Positions 1 to 7,109 of a stretch of DNA of 32,745 bases are shown piece after piece. The stretch is from Sebaldella sp. (lineage in GTDB: Bacteria; Fusobacteriota; Fusobacteriia; Fusobacteriales; Leptotrichiaceae). Location: contig JAGOZX010000032.1 in assembly GCA_018058425.1 (NCBI GenBank), positions 1-32,745 of the forward strand. The letters are read 5' to 3'. A program made the translations under genes and the position numbers. Position 1 is the stretch's first letter. Each line of letters begins with the position of its first letter. The notes beneath the pieces were generated by a model, which had not been told where the DNA came from, ran no database searches, and saw only the letters and a list, made by a program, of their open reading frames with translations.

Positions 1-218
1 GCTAATCCCTTTTTATTCTTAAATTTCATAGTGGAAACTAAAGTTTTAAAATCCTTATCATAATTCCAAAAATAATATATATTATTAATTTTTTTTAGGC
101 TCATCTTTCTTCTAAAGTGAAGTAAACTACTACTAGATATATTACCCTCTATAAGATCCTCTTTGTTTAAAATATCCTTATCATTAAAAAATATTTTTTT
201 AATATTCGACAGCAGCAC
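1..218 (-). CDS. ComF-like phosphoribosyltransferase family protein, 5' part (runs off window)
   Basis: An open frame without stops runs off the left edge. From a possible GTG at 216-218 it gives about 72 residues ending in a stretch (YFWNYDKDFKTLVSTMKFK) that resembles the start of the ComF/GntX phosphoribosyltransferase domain, where a tyrosine-rich strand is followed by an 'L...KFK' helix. ComF-family proteins take part in DNA uptake or use in several bacteria; here only the family resemblance is inferred. The usual N-terminal four-cysteine zinc finger is absent from the visible part. The start overlaps the end of the zinc-ribbon gene by 20 bases, implying coupling, but the ribosome site is weak and an internal ATG (at KM-SLKK) is an alternative start. 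The remainder lies outside the window, so the PRPP-binding motif cannot be checked. Confidence 0.45.
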   Translation of the reverse strand, partial: MLLSNIKKIFFNDKDILNKEDLIEGNISSSSLLHFRRKMSLKKINNIYYFWNYDKDFKTLVSTMKFKNKKGL

Positions 219-402
219 TATCAATTTTATCCATAACTTTTGCTGAGTACATCTCTGTAAAACCACACTCACTACAAATTTTTAAGTAATAAATATCCAT
301 AGAAAACTTTACTTCTCCAGTTGCTTTAGTAGGAAATGCTATTGTTTTTAATTCATATTTTTCAGAATGACATTTTAAACATCTATTAAATACATGTATC
401 AT
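199..402 (-). CDS. Small zinc-ribbon protein (67 aa)
   Basis: A short protein with two CxxC pairs, CLKC near residues 8-11 and CSEC near 43-46, separated by a beta-rich stretch. This is the arrangement of a single zinc ribbon and fits the small 'nucleic-acid-binding Zn-ribbon' family. Function is not known; nucleic-acid or protein binding is the usual guess for such ribbons. A GGGAG ribosome site lies six bases before the ATG. It sits 11 bases after yraN and overlaps the following ComF-like frame, so it is probably part of the same transcript. No signal peptide or membrane segment is seen. Confidence 0.8.
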   Translation of the reverse strand: MIHVFNRCLKCHSEKYELKTIAFPTKATGEVKFSMDIYYLKICSECGFTEMYSAKVMDKIDSAAVEY

Positions 403-413
403 TTTTTTCTCCC

Positions 414-749
414 TTAAATAATATTCTCAAACCAAACAATTTCTTCTCCATTTATAGCTATAAGGTCATACCTATATTCACCAGTCCAATTATTTTCTGC
501 TATATAAATTAATGACGTATTTATTATTCTATTTAGTTTTTTCTCACTCACAGATTCCTCAGCTAAACCATGTACATCATTTTTTCTATATTTTACTTCC
601 ACAAAAATAAGTATATCGCCCTTTTTAAAGATAAGATCTATTTCACCATATTTTGAATAATAATTACTTTCCAAATATTTCATTTTTTTATTTAAAAGAA
701 AATTTTTAGCTAAATTTTCATATTTGAAACCAATTCCCCTCATACTCAT
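414..749 (-). CDS. yraN: YraN/UPF0102 family endonuclease-like protein
   Basis: The 111-residue protein has the complete UPF0102 pattern: an N-terminal 'G...YE..A..FL' helix, then YGEIDLI (about 34-40) and FVEVKYR (about 49-55). These carry the D and ExK residues of the restriction-endonuclease-like (PD-(D/E)XK) fold. The family is widespread and its cellular job is poorly defined; a role in DNA metabolism is suggested by the fold and by its frequent neighbour RNase HII, which is also adjacent here. Two in-frame ATGs (749 and 743) are possible; a G-rich ribosome site lies upstream of both. Length is normal for the family. Confidence 0.92.
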   Translation of the reverse strand: MSMRGIGFKYENLAKNFLLNKKMKYLESNYYSKYGEIDLIFKKGDILIFVEVKYRKNDVHGLAEESVSEKKLNRIINTSLIYIAENNWTGEYRYDLIAINGEEIVWFENII

Positions 750-793
750 ACATAACTTACCCCCATTATAAAATTATTTTCTCTATTATACAA

Positions 794-1381
794 CTATAAT
801 ATTTTTTTTAGAAAACTTCTTCTATGAATTTCACAAGGACCATGTTCCCCAATCATTTCCCTATGAACTTTAGTACCATATCCTTTATGTTTTTCAAACT
901 TATATTCAGGATATTTTTCTGCTAAATCTCTCATTAAGCTGTCTCTATATACTTTAGCTATTATTGATGCCGCTGCTATTGAAAGTGATTTTCCATCACC
1001 TTTTATAATTTCTTGTTGCTTCCCATTATATTCTCTAATCTTATGATTTCCATCCACTAACACTATGTCATAGTTCTCAACTTTTTCTAGAGCTCTTCTC
1101 ATAGCTAAAAAGGTTGCATTTAAAATATTTATTTCATCTATTTCTTTTTCTGTGGCTACGCCAATTCCTACAAAACATTTTTTTAAAATTAAGTCATAAA
1201 GTTTTTCTCTCTTTTTTTCTGTTAATTTTTTGGAATCATTTATCTCTTTTAATTCTTCAAAGTGCTCATTTATAATAACTGCTGCTGCTACTACAGGCCC
1301 AGCTAAAGGTCCTCTTCCAGCTTCATCCACACCTACAATAATACAGTTATATTCTTCATCAAATTTTTTTAATATACTCAT
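794..1381 (-). CDS. rnhB: Ribonuclease HII
   Basis: This enzyme cuts the RNA strand of RNA-DNA hybrids and removes single ribonucleotides from DNA. The N-terminal signature [19 protein letters not shown] (about residues 17-35) contains the first catalytic Asp-Glu pair. A further acidic residue lies in VLVDGN (about 106-111), and the [21 protein letters not shown] region follows. The C-terminal KGYGT...H..GP..HRRSF block is also typical. At 195 residues it is of normal length and looks intact. It starts 10 bases after the ogt stop codon and belongs to the same gene run; its ribosome site is weak, so coupling to ogt translation is plausible. Confidence 0.97.
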   Translation of the reverse strand: MSILKKFDEEYNCIIVGVDEAGRGPLAGPVVAAAVIINEHFEELKEINDSKKLTEKKREKLYDLILKKCFVGIGVATEKEIDEINILNATFLAMRRALEKVENYDIVLVDGNHKIREYNGKQQEIIKGDGKSLSIAAASIIAKVYRDSLMRDLAEKYPEYKFEKHKGYGTKVHREMIGEHGPCEIHRRSFLKKIL

Positions 1382-1391
1382 TTAATACCAC

Positions 1392-1865
1392 TTATCCCTT
1401 ATTATTAGTTTCTTTTTCATGTGCTAATAAAAACTCTTTTTTATCCAGCCCTCCTGCAAAACCCACTAACTTTCCGTTCTTCCCTATAACTCTGTGACAT
1501 GGAATCATAATCATTATTTTATTTCGATTATTTGCATTTCCCACAGCTCTCACTGCCTTTTCATTATTAATCTTCTTAGCAATATCCTGATATGACACTA
1601 CTTCTCCATAAGGTATCTCTGTTAATGCCTTCCATACACTTTTTTGAAAATCAGTTCCATTAAAATACAAGGGTAGGTCAAAAAGTTTTCTTTTCCCTTT
1701 GAAATATTCGTCTATTTGTTTTAAAGCATTATCTAGTACTATTGAGCCATCAGTATTTTTTTCTTTTTCACTTGAAAAACCCACTTCTAAAACATAATTT
1801 TCATCACATAATATCCTAATTATCCCAACAGATGTTTCATAATATCCAACATATTCTTGACTCAT
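1392..1865 (-). CDS. ogt: Methylated-DNA--protein-cysteine methyltransferase
   Basis: The protein repairs O6-alkylguanine by transferring the alkyl group to its own cysteine. The active-site motif MIPCHRVIG and the DNA-binding helix region IPYGEVVSYQDIAKKI are both present, followed by the usual AGG-L--KE-LL-HE tail. The N-terminal part is short, as in Ogt rather than Ada. The start is placed at the ATG at 1865 because a GGAGG lies five bases before it; an ATG six codons upstream lies on the wrong side of this site. It lies between the pseudouridine synthase gene and rnhB in the same orientation. Confidence 0.93.
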   Translation of the reverse strand: MSQEYVGYYETSVGIIRILCDENYVLEVGFSSEKEKNTDGSIVLDNALKQIDEYFKGKRKLFDLPLYFNGTDFQKSVWKALTEIPYGEVVSYQDIAKKINNEKAVRAVGNANNRNKIMIMIPCHRVIGKNGKLVGFAGGLDKKEFLLAHEKETNNKG

Positions 1866-1927
1866 AAAAACCTCCAAAATCATTACACTAAAATTTTCTT
1901 TAAAAATAATCTATCTTATATAACTAT

Positions 1928-2845
1928 TTAAAGTAAATCTTCATCCACGCGTAATTTTATTCTATCTAAAACTTCCTTAAAATCTTTAGGTATCTCTGAC
2001 CTTATAATCATTTCTTCTTCTGTTATAGGATGTTTAAATTCTAATTTATATGCATGAAGCATTTGTCTTTTTACAGTCTTAGATTCTTTTCCATAAACAC
2101 TATCACCTAAAATTGGATATCCTAAGTATTTCATATGAACTCTTATCTGATGCGTGCGCCCTGTTTCTATATTTACTTTCACTAAAGAAAACTTATCATT
2201 TTTCTCTAATACTACAAAATTTGTAACAGCTGTCTTTCCATTCTCTTTTACTACACACATCTTCTTTCTATCTTTTACATCTCTTCCCATTTGAGTTTCT
2301 AATCTGCTTATATCTTCACTAAAACTTCCCTTTACTATAGCTAAATATGTTTTATCTATTTCCTTATTTTTAAACATTTCAGATAATTTATTATGAGCTT
2401 TATCATTCTTAGCTATTATTATTAAACCGCTCGTATCTTTATCTAACCTGTGTACTATTCCTGGTCTTATTTCTCCATTTATCCCAGATAAATCCTTTAT
2501 GTGAAACATTATTGCATTAACTAATGTTCCAGATTCATGACCATATGATGGATGTATTACTAATCCAGCTTTTTTATCAATAACTGCTATATCATTATCT
2601 TCATATACTATATTTATATTTATATTTTGTGCAATAAGATCTATTTGTTTTTCTTCTGGAATTAATATTTCTATATTTTCTCCAATTTCTATCTTATAAG
2701 AAGACTTTACTTTTTTATTATCTACTTTTATATTTTCTTCTTTAATTAATTGTTGTATTCTTGTTCTTGTTAGTTCGGTATTTTCAGCTAAGTATGTATC
2801 AAGTCTTTTTCCAGACTCACCTACCTCTAATATTAATCTTTCCAT
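1928..2845 (-). CDS. rluD: RluA/RluD-family 23S rRNA pseudouridine synthase
   Basis: The protein converts uridine to pseudouridine in RNA, most often 23S rRNA for this subfamily. It has an N-terminal S4 RNA-binding domain (about residues 10-60: RLDTYLAEN...TRTRIQQLIKEENIKVD). The catalytic domain follows with GIVHRLDKDTSGL, whose Asp is the nucleophile, and the motifs ETGRTHQIRVHM and LGYPILGD. The frame is open upstream, but the start is set at 2845, where a purine-rich GAGAGG site precedes the ATG; this avoids overlap with the preceding secreted-protein gene. The exact target (RluD, RluC or an RluA-type site) cannot be fixed from sequence, so the symbol is by closest domain layout. Confidence 0.92.
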   Translation of the reverse strand: MERLILEVGESGKRLDTYLAENTELTRTRIQQLIKEENIKVDNKKVKSSYKIEIGENIEILIPEEKQIDLIAQNININIVYEDNDIAVIDKKAGLVIHPSYGHESGTLVNAIMFHIKDLSGINGEIRPGIVHRLDKDTSGLIIIAKNDKAHNKLSEMFKNKEIDKTYLAIVKGSFSEDISRLETQMGRDVKDRKKMCVVKENGKTAVTNFVVLEKNDKFSLVKVNIETGRTHQIRVHMKYLGYPILGDSVYGKESKTVKRQMLHAYKLEFKHPITEEEMIIRSEIPKDFKEVLDRIKLRVDEDLL

Positions 2846-2903
2846 TTGCTGCCTCTCTTTTAAATAAAAGCTATTTAATTTTTCCATAAATAAATTTTCT
2901 TTT

Positions 2904-3830
2904 TTAAAACATTGAACTTCCAGTAGTTCCTTTTGAATCAATAAATGAATTTATTTGATCTTTAGAAAAATTAATTGTATTCATTTGAAACTCTTTTCTT
3001 ATATCAAAGCCACTATTTTTATTAGAACTATCTTTTATCAACTTAGAAATCTGATCTTTTGATAGTCCATTTTTTGATGTTAAAAATTGTACTCCTGCAC
3101 CAAAATAAACCTCATTTTTAAAAGCCTTTTTTATATCTTCATTCAAAAGCAAATATTTTAATACTTCTTTAGCAACTTTTTCTTGATCTTTCGGACTAGC
3201 ATCACTAACTATTCCAAAATTCAAAGTACTACTTAAATCTCTTGGGGTCCCAACAGACACTGCTACTAAAAGGATTTTTTCATTATTTACATTTATATAT
3301 GTTGGAATTTTTAGCTTAGTAACAATTATCTCAATATCATTAAAAATCCCCACTCTATTCTGATATGCCCTAGTTTCTAAAGCAATATAATAATTATAAA
3401 TAGCATCTGACTTACCTTCCTGTTCTAAAGATAACATAGCATCAAATACATTTATATTTATATTGTTACTTTTCTTTAAAAGCTTATATACTTTCATTTC
3501 CTGCTTTATTCCATCACTAATTGATATTAAAGCTTTCTTCTCCACTAATTGTGGTTTTAATGCCCCTGCGGTATAACTTCCAACCAACATTAAAGCCATG
3601 TTTCCAGTTATATTCTTTTCTTCAAAAACTGTTAATTCAGGCATAAACATAACAAAGGCTTCTTTTGTTCCCTCTGAAAATTCAATTATTTTTTTATATT
3701 TTTCCAAACTGCTTTCTGATGTGGGATTTTTCTCTACATCATTTATCAGCTTTATAATAGTCTCATTTGATTCTATTGAAAATACAAAACTTGATACTAA
3801 CATTAATAAAATAAATACGATCTTTTTCAT
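2904..3830 (-). CDS. Secreted protein of unknown function, tandem paralogue 2 (308 aa)
   Basis: I do not recognise this family. The first 18 or so residues form a signal peptide (MKKIVFILLMLVSSFVFS), with no lipobox cysteine, so it is probably periplasmic. It is clearly related to the gene next to it at 3877-4899. Both share the signal peptide style, 'ETI-KLI----NP-SE', 'GSY-AGAL--QL', 'ISDG---E-KVYK-L', a central 'I-T-----P-Y--V--EK-L', 'DLS---F-----D' and a lysine-rich C-terminal part. The C-terminus ends in a short Gly/Thr/Ser tail. The pair looks like a tandem duplication with substantial divergence. No enzyme motif, repeat or cysteine pattern is visible. Confidence 0.85.
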   Translation of the reverse strand: MKKIVFILLMLVSSFVFSIESNETIIKLINDVEKNPTSESSLEKYKKIIEFSEGTKEAFVMFMPELTVFEEKNITGNMALMLVGSYTAGALKPQLVEKKALISISDGIKQEMKVYKLLKKSNNININVFDAMLSLEQEGKSDAIYNYYIALETRAYQNRVGIFNDIEIIVTKLKIPTYINVNNEKILLVAVSVGTPRDLSSTLNFGIVSDASPKDQEKVAKEVLKYLLLNEDIKKAFKNEVYFGAGVQFLTSKNGLSKDQISKLIKDSSNKNSGFDIRKEFQMNTINFSKDQINSFIDSKGTTGSSMF

Positions 3831-3876
3831 TTATTTCTCCTTTTAAACTAATTTAAAAAAATTACTTTCTTTCATT

Positions 3877-4899
3877 CTACTTTTTAGTTTTTTCAACAGG
3901 TTTTACTTCTGACTTAACTGGTGTTTTTGGTTCTGGATTTTGTGTTGCAGCACTTGTTCCAGAAGTATCTCCCCATTTTTTTATTTCCTCTTTTTCAAAA
4001 ATTTTCTGTTTTACCATTTCCTTTAATTCTATATCTTTATCACTATTTTTCATTATTTTATAGACTTCTTCTTTAGAAATCTTATTTTTAGGTGAAACAA
4101 ATTCTATCATAATTCCAGAATAGTTATTTTTATTATATACTTTTTTGAAAGTTTCATTTTTAAGTAATTTTTTAGTTATTTCCATAGCTTTTTTATCCAA
4201 AATCTCTTGGCTCTTATCATAATCATTTGAAATCACATTAAAACCAATTATTGTAGATAAGTCACCTAACATACTGAAATTCATAGACATTACTAAAACT
4301 TTTTCTCCTGTTATATCTACATACATAGGAAAATCTAATACCTTTGTTAGAATTTCTATATCTTCTGGAATTCCAAGAGACTTTTGATAAATTTCCATTC
4401 CCATCACATCAAAATCGTAGTATACTTGACCAATATTGCCAGCTTTTTCTACATCCAATAATTTTTCTAGATACTCTATTTTAGCAAACTTTGTTTCTCT
4501 TAAAATTTTATATACCTTTAATTCATTCGCTAAACCATCACTTATTGTTATTACTTTTTGCCCAGTTTCTAATTGTTTTCTCAAGGCTCCTGCCATATAA
4601 CTTCCTTGTATTATCTTACGACTGCTTTCACTAATCTTAGCACTTGGAAATTTATATATATCCTCAATTAAAAATATCTGTACCTCTTCGCTTTCTGTAG
4701 CAAATTTTGTAATTCTGTCATATTTAGTAATATTTGCTTCTGATGCTGGATTTCCATCTATTTCTTTTATTAATTTTAAAATAGTTTCCTTTGTGTCTGC
4801 TGTTTTGTCAACTGACTTTACCGCCACAGGAGCTACAGTTCCCACGGAAAAAGTAAAACTCCATAATATACAGACTAAAATAAATATAATTTTTTTCAT
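3877..4899 (-). CDS. Secreted protein of unknown function, tandem paralogue 1 (340 aa)
   Basis: Unrecognised family; paralogue of the next gene downstream. It begins with a signal peptide (MKKIIFILVCILWSFTFSVG) followed by a short Ala/Val/Pro linker. The core has the shared blocks 'ETILKLIKEIDGNPASE', 'GSYMAGALRKQLE', 'ISDGLANELKVYKIL' and 'FSMLGDLSTIIGFN'. It differs from its partner by a C-terminal tail of about 25 residues rich in Pro, Lys and Thr, which may be an unstructured spacer. A 46-base gap separates it from its paralogue, so the two are probably cotranscribed. Periplasmic location is inferred from the signal peptide only. Confidence 0.85.
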   Translation of the reverse strand: MKKIIFILVCILWSFTFSVGTVAPVAVKSVDKTADTKETILKLIKEIDGNPASEANITKYDRITKFATESEEVQIFLIEDIYKFPSAKISESSRKIIQGSYMAGALRKQLETGQKVITISDGLANELKVYKILRETKFAKIEYLEKLLDVEKAGNIGQVYYDFDVMGMEIYQKSLGIPEDIEILTKVLDFPMYVDITGEKVLVMSMNFSMLGDLSTIIGFNVISNDYDKSQEILDKKAMEITKKLLKNETFKKVYNKNNYSGIMIEFVSPKNKISKEEVYKIMKNSDKDIELKEMVKQKIFEKEEIKKWGDTSGTSAATQNPEPKTPVKSEVKPVEKTKK

Positions 4900-4971
4900 T
4901 TATTTTCCCTTTCATTTTAGTTTTATTATTTTAATTTTTTATCCTTTAACTACAAAAATTCAAGAATTTCA

Positions 4972-5391
4972 TCAACACAAATCATCTATTTTTTGAAATT
5001 CTGTCATTTCAGTACTGTAAGAACTAATATGATGATTTTTTATCAAAATTGCTAACTCTGGGTCAATAATCCCCAGTTTTTTAGCTCCATTTTCTGGATG
5101 AAGTCTAAGAAGTGTCCTTAGACCTATTTTATGTATTACCCTTCTTATTACATTTGCATTTTCTTTTCCACAATCATGTAAAAGAGCAAGTTCTAAATAC
5201 TTCTTATTTTTCCCAATGATTTTATTTTCCTTTACTTTTTTATACACTTCTAATGAATGTTTTTTATCATATAAACTCATAGATAAGAAAATCTTCCTTT
5301 TTTCTTCACTCAAAAAATCTAATGCTTCTCTATAATCTTCAATATTAATATTTGGAAAAAAGTACTCTCTTGCTTTTTTTACAGCATACAT
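4972..5391 (-). CDS. HD-domain phosphohydrolase-like protein (139 aa)
   Basis: A single small HD domain. The metal ligands can be placed as His45 (DKKHSLEV), His72-Asp73 (LALLHDCGKEN) and a later HP (His98) and HH (120-121) set, as in the HDIG subgroup that hydrolyses phosphate esters of nucleotides. The substrate is unknown. It starts 8 bases after the TruA-like gene, with AGGAG five bases before the ATG, so the two are likely cotranslated. The protein is short and has no sensory or transmembrane part. A role in nucleotide or RNA 3'-end hydrolysis is possible but not shown. Confidence 0.85.
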   Translation of the reverse strand: MYAVKKAREYFFPNINIEDYREALDFLSEEKRKIFLSMSLYDKKHSLEVYKKVKENKIIGKNKKYLELALLHDCGKENANVIRRVIHKIGLRTLLRLHPENGAKKLGIIDPELAILIKNHHISSYSTEMTEFQKIDDLC

Positions 5392-5399
5392 ATTTACTC

Positions 5400-6233
5400 C
5401 TAAATTTCTTTAATTATTATATTTCCATATTCTCTTCTCATTTTTTTTATATTTTTTCCATTTGTTCCTATTACTTCACCTTTTTTACTCTTTTTAACAT
5501 AAAAAAATATAAATTCTTTATTTCTTTCTATTTTTTCTATGTTTTCCTCTTTTATTTCTTTATCTTCATAAATGATCATATCTTTTAATTCATCAGATAA
5601 TTCAACACTTTCTAATGTTAAATTTTTCCCTTCTAATGGAAGTTTCTCATTATTTAATATATAACCACTCATAATTCTAACTTGCTGCGGCATAAATGAT
5701 TCCCCAATAAAGTGAAGTTCTCCATCTTTATAATAGACCTCTAATTCTCTTACTTTATCTATTAGTTTTTCTCCCTTTTTTGTCGTAAATTTACTTACAT
5801 CATATTTACCTGTTAATTCAATACATTTTTCATTTATTTTTTCTATTGAATTTTTTATTTTTTCACTTGGATATCTATAAATATAATGTCTCTTACTAAT
5901 CAAAGATGGTAATTCTAAATATGGTAATGTTTTCTTTATATCTAAAATTTCAAACTCTTCTGTATTCATCTTTGCTAATAACGATAAGCTTATATCTTTT
6001 TTCGAGTTAAGATATAAAATATTCTCATTCGCACTAACATCTCTATCAGTTCTTCCCGCCTGCTGTATTCCTTTATAAAAAATTATATCTGCTTTTTCCA
6101 ATATTTTCTTAAACTCACCTTTAACACTCTTTTTATCTTTCATTTCATCAAATGAATCAAACTTTGTTCCATCATACTTAATATAAAATAAGTATCCAAA
6201 ATACCCTGTTTTCTCTAAATCTCTAATTTCCAT
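5400..6233 (-). CDS. truA: TruA-type tRNA pseudouridine synthase with C-terminal KH-like extension
   Basis: TruA forms pseudouridine in the tRNA anticodon stem-loop. The N-terminal YDGTKFDSF, the VKGEFKKIL segment and AGRTDRDVSA match the TruA order; the Asp of GRTD is the expected nucleophile. A later SFMPQQVRIMSGYIL matches the conserved 'F---MVR---G--L' helix. The protein is divergent: the usual GVHA after the catalytic Asp is DVSA. After the TruA core there are about 70 more residues, ending in VIGTNGKNIKKMRREYG (about 254-270), which has the GxxG loop and flanking helix/strand pattern of a KH RNA-binding domain. Whether this is the main TruA or an extra paralogue cannot be told from the window. 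It precedes the HD gene by 8 bases. Confidence 0.85.
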   Translation of the reverse strand: MEIRDLEKTGYFGYLFYIKYDGTKFDSFDEMKDKKSVKGEFKKILEKADIIFYKGIQQAGRTDRDVSANENILYLNSKKDISLSLLAKMNTEEFEILDIKKTLPYLELPSLISKRHYIYRYPSEKIKNSIEKINEKCIELTGKYDVSKFTTKKGEKLIDKVRELEVYYKDGELHFIGESFMPQQVRIMSGYILNNEKLPLEGKNLTLESVELSDELKDMIIYEDKEIKEENIEKIERNKEFIFFYVKKSKKGEVIGTNGKNIKKMRREYGNIIIKEI

Positions 6234-6247
6234 ATTTGCCTTCTTTT

Positions 6248-6892
6248 CTAAAATATTTCCAAAATCTCTTTTGGTTTTTTTACTATTAAACTAGGTTCCA
6301 ATTCTAATGTTTCTACTTCTCCAAATCCCCATTCACAAAAGATACCATATACATCTGCATTTTTTGCAGTCTCTATATCTACTTTCATATCACCTATATA
6401 TACCGCTTCTGACTTACTTATCCCTTGCTCTTCTAATATATATTCTATACCATTTGGTTTTGGTTTTCTTGGCTTACCATCAACTGCTCCAATAACATTT
6501 GTAAACTTCCATTTTTTAAGTACTCTTTTTACTGTTTCATCTGCAAATCTTTGGTCTTTATTCGTATTTATAGCCAGCTTTATTCCTTTTTTTGTTAATT
6601 TATCTAGTAATTCATCTATACCATCATACAATTTTAGGTTATAATCCCAATATTTTTCATAATGTCTTCTTATTGCTTCTATTACCTTATCTCTACGCTC
6701 TAAGTCACAGTTTCTAGGTAAAACCTTATCAGCAATCCCCACAACACCATGTCCTATTAGTGTTTTTGCCATGTCTAATGAATAAGTTTCCATTCCTAAT
6801 TCCTCAAAAGCTAAATTAGATAACTTTGATATTGCCTCTAGTGAATCTACCAATGTTCCGTCTAAATCAAATATTGCAATTTTAAAACCCAT
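6248..6892 (-). CDS. gph: HAD-superfamily hydrolase, phosphoglycolate phosphatase-like
   Basis: All four HAD motifs are visible in order: FDLDGTLVDS (nucleophile Asp9 and acid Asp11), LAINTNK, the lysine in KPKPNG, and YIGDMKVDIETAKNA. The helical cap between motifs I and II is of the C1 type, as in Gph and pyrophosphatase PpaX. Substrate is not provable from sequence; 2-phosphoglycolate is the common one for this subgroup. It is the first gene of the minus-strand run, with a GGAG site before the ATG and an extended -10 promoter about 35 bases upstream. Length (214 aa) is normal. Confidence 0.87.
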   Translation of the reverse strand: MGFKIAIFDLDGTLVDSLEAISKLSNLAFEELGMETYSLDMAKTLIGHGVVGIADKVLPRNCDLERRDKVIEAIRRHYEKYWDYNLKLYDGIDELLDKLTKKGIKLAINTNKDQRFADETVKRVLKKWKFTNVIGAVDGKPRKPKPNGIEYILEEQGISKSEAVYIGDMKVDIETAKNADVYGIFCEWGFGEVETLELEPSLIVKKPKEILEIF

Positions 6893-6926
6893 TTTTTTCT
6901 CCTTTTAACCTTTTTATTTCTAAGTT

Positions 6927-6935
6927 ATTATACCA
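6927..6935 (-). promoter_or_regulatory. Extended -10 promoter for the gph-truA-like run
   Basis: Read on the minus strand the site is TGG-TATAAT, a perfect -10 hexamer with the TGn extension, 35 bases upstream of the gph-like ATG. No good -35 hexamer is seen at 17 bases, which is common for extended -10 promoters. Confidence 0.6.
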
Positions 6936-7060
6936 TATATTGAAAACTTTATTAAAAAAAATATTTTTTATCGTTGCTTTTATTCCACGAAATAATAGGG
7001 ACAAAGCCATAACTCATTTAAATAATCATTTTTCATTTTATTTTAAAAAAGTCTTCTTAT

Positions 7061-7104
7061 AAAAAAAGGATAAATCATAGCTTTTAAAACCATGATTTAT
7101 CCTT
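7061..7104 (-). terminator. Rho-independent terminator of the VIT/vWA gene
   Basis: A 13-bp perfect stem (7066-7078 with 7092-7104; core GGATAAATCAT) with a 13-base loop is followed on the minus strand by a run of seven T. It begins five bases after the stop codon of the gene at 7110. Confidence 0.85.
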
Positions 7105-7109
7105 ATCAT

